The position numbers were made by a program, and so were the translations under genes. Source: Enterobacter hormaechei ATCC 49162 (GTDB taxonomy: Bacteria; Pseudomonadota; Gammaproteobacteria; Enterobacterales; Enterobacteriaceae). From it: DNA of 64,000 nt. The notes under the pieces were generated by a model that saw nothing but the letters and a program-made list of their open reading frames with translations, did no database searches and was not told where the DNA came from. This document shows, one piece after another, positions 20,413 to 30,078 of this stretch. The stretch lies in NCBI RefSeq assembly GCF_001875655.1, contig NZ_MKEQ01000001.1, positions 744,001-808,000 on the forward strand. The letters are read 5' to 3'. Each line of letters opens with the position of its first letter. The stretch's first letter is position 1.

Positions 20413-22059
20413 TTACTTCACACACGCCGAACACTGAGACGACTGGATCTGTTTGAAGAAGTCGTTACCTTTATCATCCACGAGGATGAACGCCGGGAAG
20501 TCTTCCACTTCAATTTTCCAGATCGCTTCCATACCCAGTTCCGGGTACTCCACGCACTCGAGGCTCTTGATACTGCCCTGTGCCAGCACCGCCGCCGGGC
20601 CGCCGATGCTGCCGAGGTAGAAGCCGCCGTGCTTGTGGCACGCGTCCGTCACCTGCTGGCTGCGGTTGCCTTTCGCCAGCATGATCATGCTGCCGCCGTT
20701 GGCCTGCAACTGGTCGACGTAGGAGTCCATACGGCCCGCCGTGGTTGGGCCTAACGAGCCGGAAGCATATCCATCAGGCGTTTTTGCCGGGCCTGCGTAG
20801 TAGATCGGGTGATCTTTAATGTACTGCGGCAGCCCTTCGCCGTTGTCCAGGCGCTCTTTCAGCTTCGCATGGGCGATGTCGCGACCCACGATAATCGTCC
20901 CGTTCAGGGAAAGGCGCGTTGAAACCGGATATTGCGAAAGCTGCGCCAGGATCTCCTTCATTGGGCGGTTCAGGTCAACGCGTACCGCTTCTCCCTCACC
21001 TGCTTTACGCAGTTCTTCCGGGATATATTTACCCGGGTTGTTCTCCAGTTTTTCGATCCAGATGCCGTCGCGGTTGATCTTCGCTTTGATGTTTCGGTCC
21101 GCGGAGCACGACACGCCCATCCCCACCGGACAGGAAGCACCGTGGCGCGGCAGGCGGATCACGCGAATGTCATGCGCGAAGTATTTGCCGCCAAACTGCG
21201 CGCCCAGTCCCAGATTCTGCGCTTCGGCCAGCAGTTCCTGCTCAAGCTGCACGTCGCGGAACGCCTGACCGTGTTCGTTACCTTCCGTTGGCAGGCCATC
21301 GTAATACTTGGTTGAGGCCAGCTTGACGGTTTTCAGGGTGCTTTCAGCGGACGTCCCGCCAATCACAAAGGCGATATGGTACGGCGGGCAGGCCGCGGTG
21401 CCGAGGGTGCGCATCTTCTCGACCAGATAATTCTTCAGCTTGCCCGGAGTGAGCAGCGCTTTGGTTTCCTGGTAAAGATACGTTTTGTTGGCTGAACCGC
21501 CGCCTTTGGCGATGCAGAGGAATTTGTACTCGTCACCGTCGACGCTGTAGAGGTCAATCTGCGCAGGCAGGTTGGTGCCGGTGTTGACCTCTTTGTACAT
21601 ATCCAGCGCCGCGTTTTGGGAATAGCGCAGGTTGTCTTCGGTGTAGGTGTTGTAGACGCCGCGCGCCAGCGCCGCTTCGTCACCGCCGCCGGTCCAGACG
21701 CGCTGGCCTTTTTTGCCGGTGATAATCGCCGTGCCGGTGTCCTGGCAGGTTGGCAGAATACCTTTCGCCGCGATATCAGAGTTACGCAGGAATTGCAGCG
21801 CGACGTATTTGTCGTTCTCGCTGGCTTCCGGGTCGTTCAGGATATCGGCAACCTGCTGCTGATGCGCCGGACGGAGCATAAAGGACGCATCGTGGAAGGC
21901 TTGCTGCGCCAGCAGCGTCAGCGCCTGCGGGTCAACTTTGAGGATCTCCTGCCCTTCAAACTCAGAGACAGAAACGTAATCGCGGGTTAACAGGTAATAC
22001 TCGGTCTGATCCTTACTGAGGGGGAAAGGATCCTGATAATGGAAGGGTTTATTCGACAT
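20413..22059 (-). CDS. fumA: FumA, class I 4Fe-4S fumarase
   Basis: Oxygen-sensitive fumarase of 548 residues, equal in length to E. coli FumA. Cluster cysteines are visible in [10 protein letters not shown] (~105) and [15 protein letters not shown] (~318). It catalyses fumarate to malate in aerobic metabolism. It is divergent from manA, with about 200 bases for both promoters. fumC lies downstream. Confidence 0.96.
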   Translation of the reverse strand: MSNKPFHYQDPFPLSKDQTEYYLLTRDYVSVSEFEGQEILKVDPQALTLLAQQAFHDASFMLRPAHQQQVADILNDPEASENDKYVALQFLRNSDIAAKGILPTCQDTGTAIITGKKGQRVWTGGGDEAALARGVYNTYTEDNLRYSQNAALDMYKEVNTGTNLPAQIDLYSVDGDEYKFLCIAKGGGSANKTYLYQETKALLTPGKLKNYLVEKMRTLGTAACPPYHIAFVIGGTSAESTLKTVKLASTKYYDGLPTEGNEHGQAFRDVQLEQELLAEAQNLGLGAQFGGKYFAHDIRVIRLPRHGASCPVGMGVSCSADRNIKAKINRDGIWIEKLENNPGKYIPEELRKAGEGEAVRVDLNRPMKEILAQLSQYPVSTRLSLNGTIIVGRDIAHAKLKERLDNGEGLPQYIKDHPIYYAGPAKTPDGYASGSLGPTTAGRMDSYVDQLQANGGSMIMLAKGNRSQQVTDACHKHGGFYLGSIGGPAAVLAQGSIKSLECVEYPELGMEAIWKIEVEDFPAFILVDDKGNDFFKQIQSSQCSACVK

Positions 22060-22258
22060 TGTTCTCTCACTTACTGCTTCGGTCTGTTTATTCAGGGCAG
22101 ATGTTCCGCTGCCCGGCTTAAAAGCGAGTCAGCTTATCCTACACAATTTTTTAACAAAAACTGAGACTAGTACGACTTTTTACATCCGCAGGTTACTTCC
22201 AATCGGTTTATTGCTTTAATACGCGGAGTTAATTCCACATTTGAATCAGGGCTTGATA

Positions 22259-23434
22259 ATGCAAAAACTCATCAACTCAGTGCAAAACTACGCCTGGGGA
22301 AGTCAAACTGCGTTAACGGATCTCTACGGTATCGCCAACCCGGACAACCTGCCGATGGCAGAGCTGTGGATGGGCGCGCACCCGAAGAGCAGCTCAAAAA
22401 TTGAAGATGCCAGCGGCCAGGTGCGCAGCCTGCGTGACGTCATCGACGCCGATAAAGCCGCGCTCCTCGGCGATAAAGTGGCGAATCGTTTTGGTGAGCT
22501 GCCGTTCCTGTTCAAGGTATTGTGCGCCGACCAGCCGCTCTCCATTCAGGTGCATCCGAACAAACAGGCATCTGAAATCGGTTTTGCCAAAGAAAATGCC
22601 GCCGGTATTCCGTTAGACGCCGCAGAGCGTAACTACAAAGATCCTAACCACAAGCCGGAACTGGTTTTCGCCCTTACCCCTTTCCTGGCGATGAACGCCT
22701 TCCGCGAATTTTCCGACATCATCTCCCTGCTGCAACCGGTCGCCGGGGCGCACAATGCTATCGCCCACTTCCTGGAGAACCCGACCGCAGAAGCGCTGAG
22801 CGAGCTGTTTGCCAGCCTGCTGAATATGCAGGGCGAAGAAAAATCCCACGCGCTGGCGGTGCTGAAAGCCGCGCTGAGCAGCCAGAAAGGTGAACCATGG
22901 GATACCATTCGCGTGATTGCCGAGTTTTACCCGGACGACAGCGGCCTTTTCTCTCCGCTGCTGCTGAACGTGGTGAAGCTCAACCCGGGCGAAGCGATGT
23001 TCCTGTTTGCTGAAACGCCACACGCCTACCTGAACGGCGTGGCGCTGGAGGTAATGGCTAACTCCGATAACGTGTTGCGCGCGGGCCTGACGCCAAAATA
23101 CATCGACATCCCTGAACTGGTTGCCAACGTGAAGTTCGTGGCGAAACCTGCTGCGGAGCTGCTTACTCAGCCAGTGAAAAACGGCGCAGAGCTGGATTTC
23201 CCGATTCCGGTTGACGATTTTGCCTTCTCCCTGCACGACCTCAGCGCCGACGAAACCGCCATTGCTCAGGAGAGCGCGGCGATCCTGTTCTGTGTGGAAG
23301 GTGAAGCGACGTTGCATAAAGGTAGTGAGCGTCTGGTGCTCAAACCGGGTGAATCCGCCTTTGTCGCGGCAAATGAGTCCCCTGTCAGCGTGAGCGGCAC
23401 CGGCCGCCTGGCGCGTGTTTTTAATAAGCTTTAG
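22259..23434 (+). CDS. manA: ManA, mannose-6-phosphate isomerase
   Basis: Zinc enzyme interconverting mannose-6-P and fructose-6-P, 391 residues as in E. coli. Zinc ligands are visible in SIQVHPNK (~97-104) and HKPELVFALTPF (~135). The start MQKLINSVQNYAWGS at 22259 matches the family; an earlier in-frame start (22241) adds six unrelated residues. A stem-loop follows in the gap before ydgA. Confidence 0.96.
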   Translation: MQKLINSVQNYAWGSQTALTDLYGIANPDNLPMAELWMGAHPKSSSKIEDASGQVRSLRDVIDADKAALLGDKVANRFGELPFLFKVLCADQPLSIQVHPNKQASEIGFAKENAAGIPLDAAERNYKDPNHKPELVFALTPFLAMNAFREFSDIISLLQPVAGAHNAIAHFLENPTAEALSELFASLLNMQGEEKSHALAVLKAALSSQKGEPWDTIRVIAEFYPDDSGLFSPLLLNVVKLNPGEAMFLFAETPHAYLNGVALEVMANSDNVLRAGLTPKYIDIPELVANVKFVAKPAAELLTQPVKNGAELDFPIPVDDFAFSLHDLSADETAIAQESAAILFCVEGEATLHKGSERLVLKPGESAFVAANESPVSVSGTGRLARVFNKL

Positions 23435-23488
23435 GGACTTACTGAATTTTTTAACAACTCTTGCTAAGCTAGTAACAGGCGTAGTAAC

Positions 23489-23520
23489 ACCAGGCGGTTT
23501 TCACCGCCTGGTTTCATTTT
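23489..23520 (+). terminator. Terminator of manA
   Basis: ACCAGGCGG / CCGCCTGGT stem with a 6-base loop, followed by a weak T-run (TTCATTTT). Confidence 0.7.
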
Positions 23521-23533
23521 AGGGATAATCGCA

Positions 23534-25060
23534 ATGAAAAAATCGGTCGTAGCGGTAGGAGTGATTGTTGCTTTAGGCGTGATCTGGACGGGTGCTTCCT
23601 GGTATACCGGGAAACAGCTGGAAAGCCGTCTGGCAGAGATGATGGCGCAGGCAAACAGCGAGATTAAGCGCAGCGCGCCTGAAGCAGGCCTGGAGCTGAG
23701 CTACCAGAATTACCAGCGCGGCGTGTTTACCAGCCATATGCAGGTGGTGGTGAAGCCGGTTGCGGGTAATCAGAACGCCTGGCTGAAACCGGGCCAGAGC
23801 GTGGTGCTGGATGAGGTGGTCAGCCACGGTCCGTTCCCGCTGGCGCAGTTGAAGAAGTTTAACCTGATCCCCTCCATGGCTTCCGCCAGAACCGTACTGG
23901 TCAATAATGAGGTGACTAAGCCGCTGTTCGATATGGCGAAAAACACGTCGCCATTTGAGATCAATACCCGCATCAGCTATGCCGGTGATACGCATTCGGA
24001 CATCGACCTGAAAGCGCTGAATTACGAACAAGGCACCGATAAAGTCGCCTTCAGCGGCGGCAATTTCCAGCTTGATGCCGATCGTGACGGCAAGACTGTC
24101 TCTCTGACCGGTGATGCCGCAAGCGGCCTGGTGAATTCAGTCAATGAATATAATCAGAAAGTCCAGCTTACCTTCAACAACCTCAAAGCCAGCGGCAACA
24201 GCCGTATGACCGATTTTGATGAGCGTATCGGCGACCAGAAGCTGAGCCTCGATAAGATCGCCATTGCGATTGAAGGCAAAGAGATGGCGGTGCTGGAAGG
24301 CATGGATCTGGACGGCAAGTCCGACGTGTCCAAAGACGGTAAAAGCATCAACACCCAGCTGGATTACAGCCTGAAAAGCCTGAAGGTACAAAATCAGGAT
24401 CTCGGTACCGGTAAGCTGTCTCTGAAAATCGGCAACATTGACGGCCAGGCGTGGCACGAATTTAGTCAGAAATACAGCAAAGAGAGCCAGGCTCTGCTGA
24501 CCGATGCCGCCCTGCAACAGAACCCGCAGGCGTACCAGCAGCAGGCAATGGCGGTGCTGTTTAATAACCTGCCGATCCTGCTGAAGGGCGAGCCGGTGAT
24601 TACCGTTGCACCATTGAGCTGGAAAAACGACAAAGGCGAAACTAACTTCAACCTGTCGCTGTTCCTTAAGGATCCGTCAGCCGCGACCGGCGAGCCGCAG
24701 ACCCTGGCCCAGGAAGTTGATCGCAGCGTGAAGTCGCTCGACAGCAAGCTGACTATCCCGATGGATATGGCGACCGAGTTCATGACGCAGATTGCGAAGC
24801 TGGAAGGTTATGGTGAAGATGATGCAGGCAAACTGGCAAACCAGCAGGTGAAAGGCCTGGCGGCGATGGGCCAGATGTTCCGCATCACGAAGGTGGAAGA
24901 CAACACCATTTCCACCAGCCTGCAATATGCGAATGGTCAGGTGACGCTCAACGGCGACAAAATGGCGCTGGAAGATTTTGTCGGCATGTTTGGTATGCCG
25001 ACGCTGGGCATGCCGGAACCGGCTGAACCGGCAGCGCCACCGGCAGTACCGCAGCAGTAA
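23534..25060 (+). CDS. ydgA: YdgA, DUF945 family protein
   Basis: 508-residue protein (E. coli YdgA 502) with an N-terminal hydrophobic segment (VVAVGVIVALGVIWTGASWY) that can act as a membrane anchor or uncleaved signal, so the body is probably periplasmic. The rest is rich in beta strands and Asp/Lys. The C-terminus is Pro/Ala-rich (PAEPAAPPAVPQQ). AGGGAT precedes the ATG. Function is not established; the place between manA and malI is conserved. Confidence 0.92.
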   Translation: MKKSVVAVGVIVALGVIWTGASWYTGKQLESRLAEMMAQANSEIKRSAPEAGLELSYQNYQRGVFTSHMQVVVKPVAGNQNAWLKPGQSVVLDEVVSHGPFPLAQLKKFNLIPSMASARTVLVNNEVTKPLFDMAKNTSPFEINTRISYAGDTHSDIDLKALNYEQGTDKVAFSGGNFQLDADRDGKTVSLTGDAASGLVNSVNEYNQKVQLTFNNLKASGNSRMTDFDERIGDQKLSLDKIAIAIEGKEMAVLEGMDLDGKSDVSKDGKSINTQLDYSLKSLKVQNQDLGTGKLSLKIGNIDGQAWHEFSQKYSKESQALLTDAALQQNPQAYQQQAMAVLFNNLPILLKGEPVITVAPLSWKNDKGETNFNLSLFLKDPSAATGEPQTLAQEVDRSVKSLDSKLTIPMDMATEFMTQIAKLEGYGEDDAGKLANQQVKGLAAMGQMFRITKVEDNTISTSLQYANGQVTLNGDKMALEDFVGMFGMPTLGMPEPAEPAAPPAVPQQ

Positions 25061-25065
25061 ACGAC

Positions 25066-25093
25066 AAAACCCCTCGCATGAGGGGTTTTTTAT
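25066..25093 (+). terminator. Terminator of ydgA
   Basis: AAAACCCCTC / GAGGGGTTTT with loop GCAT and a following TT run; the A-run on the left makes it usable from both sides (malI ends 25142). Confidence 0.9.
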
Positions 25094-25094
25094 T

Positions 25095-25128
25095 GCCGGG
25101 TGGTGGCTGCGCCTTACCCGGCCTGCGA
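25095..25128. repeat. REP element between ydgA and malI
   Basis: GCCGGGTGGTGGCTGCGCC followed by TTACCCGGCCTGCGA, the same unit type as at 20333 and 62922. Confidence 0.8.
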
Positions 25129-25141
25129 TTCTGATCCTGCG

Positions 25142-26170
25142 TCACTTCGCCGTCACTAACCGCGCCGCCACAATCTGATGCCCGGCCTGCACGTCCGCCT
25201 TCTCGATCCGCTGCATGATCCTGTCTGCCAGGGTATACCCCATTTCCCGAGCCGGTGTCGTCGCCCAGACGATGGGAAGATCGTCCAGCGCATTTTCACC
25301 GACGTCCGCAAACGCCCCCAGCGCTACCTGATGGCCGAAGAACGTTTCTACCCCGCCCTCACCGCTCTGGCGTCCGGCGCGGATCAAACCGAACCACGCC
25401 CCCATTGCAATGACATCGTTATAGCAAATCACCGCGCTGATCGTCGGGCTGTTGCGGAGCAACTTGCCGATGGCTTCCGCGGCTTTTTTCTGGCTGGATT
25501 CACACTCCACCACCCATTCGCTGTGAAACGGCAGGCCGTATTTGATGAGCGTGGAGCAGTAACCGCCCACCCGCTCGGCACGGGTCAGGGACGAGCTTTT
25601 CCCACCGAGCCAGGCGATGCGCTGATGGCCGCGATGAATAAGATGTTCGGTCAGCATTTGTGCGGCCTGCATGTTATCTGGCCGAAGAGTATCGGCTTCG
25701 TCGAGATAGCTGGCGCGCGACGCAAACACCAGCGGTACGCCTTTCTGCGCGGCACGTTCGCACAGTTCACTGCCCACGCCAGACGCGCCAGCCACGATCA
25801 CCCCATCGACCCCTTGCGTCAGCAGCATATCCAGCCGGGACAGCAGTTGCTCCGGTTCACGCCCGCCGTGGAGCAGGAAAACCATTCGCCCCTGCGCTTC
25901 AAGCGCCTCGGTAAGCCCGGCGGTCAGTTCCGCATAAAACGGCGACGTGAGGTCGCGAACGATCAGCCCTATCACCCCGCTTTGCCCGCCGCGCAGTGCC
26001 GACGCCTGGCGATTACGCACAAAGCCCAGTTGCTCAACGGCCTCGTTGACGCGCTGACCCGTTGCAGGAGAGATGCGCCCCTTCCCGCTCAATACCAGCG
26101 AAACGGTGCTGACGGAAACGCCTGCCGCCAGCGCGACATCGTTGATGGTGATCTTTTTCGCTACAGCCAT
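25142..26170 (-). CDS. malI: MalI, LacI-family repressor of malXY
   Basis: Transcription repressor of 342 residues, as in E. coli. The N-terminal helix-turn-helix ITINDVALAAGVSVSTVSLV is followed by the hinge and a sugar-binding-type core. The start MAVAKKITI at 26170 matches the family; an upstream in-frame ATG at 26218 lies inside an operator. It is divergent from malX, with two near-identical 16-bp operators in between. Confidence 0.94.
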   Translation of the reverse strand: MAVAKKITINDVALAAGVSVSTVSLVLSGKGRISPATGQRVNEAVEQLGFVRNRQASALRGGQSGVIGLIVRDLTSPFYAELTAGLTEALEAQGRMVFLLHGGREPEQLLSRLDMLLTQGVDGVIVAGASGVGSELCERAAQKGVPLVFASRASYLDEADTLRPDNMQAAQMLTEHLIHRGHQRIAWLGGKSSSLTRAERVGGYCSTLIKYGLPFHSEWVVECESSQKKAAEAIGKLLRNSPTISAVICYNDVIAMGAWFGLIRAGRQSGEGGVETFFGHQVALGAFADVGENALDDLPIVWATTPAREMGYTLADRIMQRIEKADVQAGHQIVAARLVTAK

Positions 26171-26200
26171 AGGGTGGCGTGACTCCTTGATAATGAGATC

Positions 26201-26216
26201 GCTAAAACGTTTTATC
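26201..26216. promoter_or_regulatory. MalI operator (malI side)
   Basis: GCTAAAACGTTTTATC is a 16-bp palindrome with one mismatch relative to the perfect operator at 26280. It lies 31 bases upstream of the malI start. Confidence 0.8.
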
Positions 26217-26279
26217 AATACATTATCTTTATACTACCAGTAAAAGCCTGAGAATGTGATTTAGCGCGCACTAAAGTTT

Positions 26280-26295
26280 GATAAAACGTTTTATC
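26280..26295. promoter_or_regulatory. MalI operator (malX side)
   Basis: GATAAAACGTTTTATC is a perfect palindrome, 55 bases upstream of the malX start, and matches the known MalI operator of E. coli. Confidence 0.88.
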
Positions 26296-26349
26296 TTCTC
26301 GCCCCATCGAGGCCGTTAAATCTCTTTCCACCATTTAAGGAGTCGTTTT

Positions 26350-26545
26350 ATGACGACGAAAGCAGCACAAAAAATATCGCTGTGGGAGTTTTTCCAGCAA
26401 CTGGGTAAAACCTTTATGCTGCCCGTGGCGCTTCTCTCTTTTTGCGGGATCATGCTGGGGATCGGCAGTTCGTTAAGCAGCCACGATGTCATTACCCTAA
26501 TCCCTTTCCTGGGAAATCCGGTACTTCAGGCGATCTTCATCTGGA
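26350..26545 (+). pseudogene. malX: malX 5' fragment (PTS EIICB), cut by prophage
   Basis: The first 65 codons of MalX (MTTKAAQKISLWEFFQQLGK ... LQAIFIW) run up to the attachment core. After 26545 the frame continues into phage DNA to a stop at 26718 and gives a useless 122-residue chimera. The remaining 465 codons are at 59197-60594. Together they make 530 codons, the exact E. coli MalX length. The promoter side (MalI operators, ribosome site AAGGAG) is intact. Confidence 0.95.
26536..26545. other. attL core
   Basis: TTCATCTGGA at the left junction of malX and prophage, identical to the right core at 59188. Recombining the two joins the malX halves in frame. Confidence 0.88.
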
Positions 26546-26683
26546 GACTATTAAGTCTTTTAACGAAGTGGCTTGATGTTGGATTGATGTGCGGTAACTT
26601 CTGCTATGTTGCCGCGATACGATTTGTCATGTGCAATGTACTAACGTCGTTTCGCGGTAACTTTATGCCCCACCTATGCCCCA

Positions 26684-27001
26684 TCACACCACCCTGTCAT
26701 CCTGCATCACGCTGTTGATGAAGAACGTCACCCGCCCCATCACCTCAACCTCTTCCGCAGCCTCCCCCTCTATCGCTTCACCATTATCACAAATCAGCGC
26801 CCTGCCCATGACTCTGGCAAACTGAGTCCGTCCGCCGCTGAGGATTAGCAGAACCTGATTCTGTACCAGTCTGGTGCACGGCTCGATAACCGCAAAGCCA
26901 GACGAGGTTTCGAGGATGCGGCTGCCCATGCCGATCCCGCAGATAATTTCCGGAGATAAACGCGGTGCTACGAAATCAGCCGCCGGTGAAGGAAATCCCA
27001 T
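26684..27001 (-). CDS. UmuD'-like SOS-controlled prophage protein
   Basis: 105 residues. It begins M-GFPSPAADFVAPRLS, which corresponds to the sequence directly after the RecA-stimulated cleavage site of UmuD (GFPSPAADYVEQRI), so it looks like a ready-made UmuD'. The rest fits only loosely: the catalytic G-D-S-M motif is absent, while the C-terminal EVEVMGRVTFFINSV resembles the last strands of the LexA/UmuD (S24) fold. The start overlaps the stop of the upstream gene by one base (TGATG), so the two are coupled. An SOS box precedes the pair. Possible role: modulating error-prone polymerase V, by analogy with phage HumD; unproven. Confidence 0.6.
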   Translation of the reverse strand: MGFPSPAADFVAPRLSPEIICGIGMGSRILETSSGFAVIEPCTRLVQNQVLLILSGGRTQFARVMGRALICDNGEAIEGEAAEEVEVMGRVTFFINSVMQDDRVV

Positions 27002-27240
27002 CAGTGCACCCTCCCCATGTTACGCAGGATCCAGTACCTGTTGTCGCTACCGTCTGTCGTCTTGTCAGCAAAGTCTTTTTGGTATCGCTCTATCCAGGCG
27101 TTCGCTTCTTCGCGTGTGTAGTGCCAGTTGAACTCCCGCAATTTCTCTATGAATGCGTCTGTGCTCAGGTAACGATACCCCTTGGGGTTTAACTCTATGA
27201 CCGCAACAAACGCGGCATGAATGTCTGCTGTGCGTGGCAT
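27001..27240 (-). CDS. Small SOS-operon prophage protein
   Basis: 79 residues starting MPRTADIHAAFVAVIELNPK. The ATG at 27240 is preferred over a GTG two codons upstream because GAGG is spaced 5 bases from it. It is a charged, soluble protein with no signal. I know this type only as an uncharacterised conserved prophage protein. First gene of the LexA-box operon with the UmuD'-like gene. Confidence 0.7.
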   Translation of the reverse strand: MPRTADIHAAFVAVIELNPKGYRYLSTDAFIEKLREFNWHYTREEANAWIERYQKDFADKTTDGSDNRYWILRNMGRVH

Positions 27241-27256
27241 AATCACCTCACAAAAT

Positions 27257-27276
27257 AACTGTATGCATATACAGTA
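27257..27276 (-). promoter_or_regulatory. LexA (SOS) box
   Basis: AACTGTATGCATATACAGTA contains CTG-N10-CAG with an almost perfect palindrome, matching the E. coli SOS-box consensus. It is 17 bases upstream of the two-gene minus operon and about 80 bases upstream of divergent gtrA. Confidence 0.9.
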
Positions 27277-27352
27277 TCGTTAAATATGAGGGTCGATCAA
27301 GTTTCACAGTGGTGCTAAACTTCAGACCTTTCCGAATTGACTGATTTTTATA

Positions 27353-27715
27353 ATGTTAAAGCTCTTTGCTAAGTACACATCAATAGGTGTTATCAACACG
27401 CTCATTCACTGGGTGGTGTTCGCCGTTTGCATTTACGCATTCCATACAGGTCAGGCACTTGGCAACTTCGCTGGGTTTGTCGTGGCGGTGTCATTCAGCT
27501 TCTTCGCAAACGCCAGATTCACGTTTAAGTCCTCGACTACCACTCTGCGCTACATGCTCTACGTAGGATTCATGGGCTCACTTAGCGCGATTGTTGGATG
27601 GTGCGCTGATAAGTCTGGCATGGCTCCTATCATCACGTTAATCGTGTTCTCCGCAATCAGTCTGGTGTGCGGATTTATCTATTCAAAGTTCATTGTCTTT
27701 AGGGATGCGAAATGA
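27353..27715 (+). CDS. gtrA: GtrA, bactoprenol-linked glucose flippase
   Basis: 120 residues with four membrane helices, GtrA family ([17 protein letters not shown] at the N-terminus; FARFTFK-like [12 protein letters not shown] in the middle). It flips undecaprenyl-phosphate-glucose across the inner membrane for O-antigen modification. It overlaps gtrB by 4 bases. There is no good ribosome-binding site. First gene of a serotype-conversion cassette on the strand opposite to the tail genes. Confidence 0.93.
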   Translation: MLKLFAKYTSIGVINTLIHWVVFAVCIYAFHTGQALGNFAGFVVAVSFSFFANARFTFKSSTTTLRYMLYVGFMGSLSAIVGWCADKSGMAPIITLIVFSAISLVCGFIYSKFIVFRDAK

Positions 27716-28629
27716 AAATTTCTCTGGTCGTTCCAGTCTTCAACGAAGAAGACGCGATACCGATTTTTTATAAAACAGTTCGGGAATTTGAAGGTATTCA
27801 GCAGCATGAAGTCGAGATAGTCTTCATCAATGACGGCAGTAAAGACGCGACAGAATCAATTATCAACGCGCTTGCTGTTGCCGATCCGCTGGTTGTTCCA
27901 CTGTCATTCACAAGAAACTTCGGTAAAGAGCCCGCGCTGTTCGCCGGGCTTGACCACGCAACCGGTGAAGCAATCATCCCCATTGACGTAGATTTGCAGG
28001 ACCCTATAGAAGTCATTCCGCACCTGATAGAGAAATGGCAGGCTGGAGCAGATATGGTGCTGGCCAAACGATCTGATCGTTCTACAGATGGCAGACTGAA
28101 GCGCAAGACCGCTGAATGGTTCTATAAGCTGCACAACAAAATCAGCAACCCAAAGATAGAAGAAAACGTTGGTGACTTCCGCCTGATGTCCCGCGAGGTT
28201 GTGGAAAACATTAAACTCATGCCAGAACGAAACCTGTTTATGAAGGGTGTTTTGAGTTGGGTTGGTGGGCGCACTGATGTAGTCGAGTATGCCCGAGCCG
28301 AGCGCGTAGCTGGCAGCACGAAATTCAACGGCTGGAAGCTTTGGAACCTGGCACTTGAAGGGATCACAAGCTTTTCCACATTCCCTCTCCGTATGTGGAC
28401 TTATATAGGGTTGTTTGTTGCGGGGCTTTCATTCCTGTACGGTGCGTGGATGATTGTTGACACGCTGGCATTTGGAAATCCAGTTCGTGGGTATCCATCC
28501 TTGCTGGTATCTATTTTGTTCCTTGGCGGCGTGCAGCTTATAGGGATCGGTGTGCTTGGTGAGTACATTGGCAGAATATATGTTGAGGTCAAAAACAGAC
28601 CTAGATACATTCTTAAGGGTAACAAATGA
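27712..28629 (+). CDS. gtrB: GtrB, bactoprenol glucosyltransferase
   Basis: GT2-family enzyme of 305 residues that moves glucose from UDP-glucose to undecaprenyl phosphate. Visible: N-terminal [22 protein letters not shown], the metal-binding PIDVDLQDP, and two C-terminal membrane helices ([40 protein letters not shown]). It overlaps gtrA and gtrC by 4 bases each, so translation is coupled. Confidence 0.95.
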   Translation: MKISLVVPVFNEEDAIPIFYKTVREFEGIQQHEVEIVFINDGSKDATESIINALAVADPLVVPLSFTRNFGKEPALFAGLDHATGEAIIPIDVDLQDPIEVIPHLIEKWQAGADMVLAKRSDRSTDGRLKRKTAEWFYKLHNKISNPKIEENVGDFRLMSREVVENIKLMPERNLFMKGVLSWVGGRTDVVEYARAERVAGSTKFNGWKLWNLALEGITSFSTFPLRMWTYIGLFVAGLSFLYGAWMIVDTLAFGNPVRGYPSLLVSILFLGGVQLIGIGVLGEYIGRIYVEVKNRPRYILKGNK

Positions 28630-30053
28630 ATTCATATTTAAGTGATAAAAGTCTTAAAGCAATAGTCATTATTTCATTGGCGTATGTTACGCCAATAGTT
28701 TTAACTGGCGGTCTTTACATTGATGATATTGGAAGATCATTGACAGGTCTTGCATGGATGCATGATGGTAGAGTTTTGACCTCTGCGTTGATGATTTTGT
28801 TGTCTGGGGGATATCCAGTAACGGATATTTACCCAATTGGCAATTTTGCTTCATCACTTCTTATTGCTTTATCTGGATTTACAATTGCTAAAAGCTTCGG
28901 TATTAATACAAGATCTTTAGTTCCAATTTCATTGCTAATACTTTTCTCTCCCTTCATGCTTGAGAATTTATCTTATAGATTTGATTCCTTGAGCATGGGA
29001 ATTTCAATATTGGCTATATGCATACCATTTCTTTGGTACAATAAATGTTTATTATTTATTGTGACATCAGTGATATGTGTCTACGTATCACTGCAAACGT
29101 ATCAAGCATCATCTACATGCTACCTAGTGATAGCGTGTTTTTTCTGTGCAGATGAATTCAGGAAGTCATTCAAAAATGGTATGTTGCTTGGTATAGCATC
29201 ATGTTTCTCTTTTTTAACTTCCACCTTGTTATCATCTATAACATGGAAAGCTCTTTCCTTAGATATGAATGGCAGGGGTGGAATAATTAATTCACAAGTT
29301 GAACTAACAGATAACATCTATAAATACATTGATTTATTATCTGATGCCACTAGCTATCAGCTTGTATTTTCATTAGCTTTACTATTGCTACCATGCGTAT
29401 TATTTTTAATGTACGTTGTCAGGTCAGGACGTAAATTTCATATGAAAGCGCTTCCTATCATAATGGTGGCTTTAGCGCTGATAATTTCAATTGGACCCGG
29501 TCTTTTTTTAAGTGGCACATGGTGGACACCTAGAATAATGATAGGAGCCCCTGTATTTTTAACATGCCTTTGTTGCTTGGCGTTAGCTGTAAATGGAGAT
29601 AACTGGCTAACAACAGTTGGATCATGGTTATATTTGTTTGCTGGTCTGATTCTTTGTGTATCATATGCAAATGCCACCAAGGCAAATAATGAATATATTG
29701 ATTCAATTATTTCAATGGCCCGTCCTTATATATATTCCACCGATGAATCAAATTTAGTTATTAACGGTGAAGTTAAAAGGCCAGCCAGAGTCAAAATTTA
29801 TGATGATAAATTCCCTATAATTAAACACTTAATCCCAACCTATATGTCAAATTCATGGACATGGGGTGTGGCTCAGTTTAAGAGGACAGACTCCATTGGT
29901 GAAAGAGCCTGGGGCTTGAGGGGTGAAAGAAGAGTCAATGCTATAAAGAACATATGTAGCATGAGAGTTGCTCTAGCGAATAAAGATTTTACTCTTTATT
30001 CTGACTCAAATATATCAATATTAGACTTCAATAAAGTTAAGTGCGCGAACTAA
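28626..30053 (+). CDS. GtrC-type serotype-specific glucosyltransferase
   Basis: 475-residue polytopic protein with about 10 membrane segments and an early acidic motif ([12 protein letters not shown]), as in phage glucosyltransferases that attach the glucose to a chosen O-antigen sugar. The gene is much more AT-rich than gtrA/B, typical of the variable third gene of gtr cassettes. Its linkage specificity cannot be read from sequence. The last codons are part of an 11-bp stem-loop that separates it from the convergent tailspike gene. Confidence 0.82.
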   Translation: MNSYLSDKSLKAIVIISLAYVTPIVLTGGLYIDDIGRSLTGLAWMHDGRVLTSALMILLSGGYPVTDIYPIGNFASSLLIALSGFTIAKSFGINTRSLVPISLLILFSPFMLENLSYRFDSLSMGISILAICIPFLWYNKCLLFIVTSVICVYVSLQTYQASSTCYLVIACFFCADEFRKSFKNGMLLGIASCFSFLTSTLLSSITWKALSLDMNGRGGIINSQVELTDNIYKYIDLLSDATSYQLVFSLALLLLPCVLFLMYVVRSGRKFHMKALPIIMVALALIISIGPGLFLSGTWWTPRIMIGAPVFLTCLCCLALAVNGDNWLTTVGSWLYLFAGLILCVSYANATKANNEYIDSIISMARPYIYSTDESNLVINGEVKRPARVKIYDDKFPIIKHLIPTYMSNSWTWGVAQFKRTDSIGERAWGLRGERRVNAIKNICSMRVALANKDFTLYSDSNISILDFNKVKCAN

Positions 30054-30073
30054 GGGCTACCGGTTCGCGCACT
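30040..30073. terminator. Stem-loop between gtrC and tailspike gene
   Basis: AGTGCGCGAAC / GTTCGCGCACT pair over 11 bases across the gtrC stop codon. There is no T-run, so it may act on both convergent transcripts only in part. Confidence 0.6.
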
Positions 30074-30078
30074 CATCT

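Noticed and set aside
26255..26270. CRP site between malI and malX
   Set aside because: TGTGA is present, but the second half is only 3 of 5 to consensus; too weak to list, though CRP control is known in E. coli.
27247..27352. Phase-variable (Dam/OxyR) control of the gtr cassette as in P22
   Set aside because: Only one GATC is present in the upstream region; the paired GATC motifs needed for that mechanism are absent.
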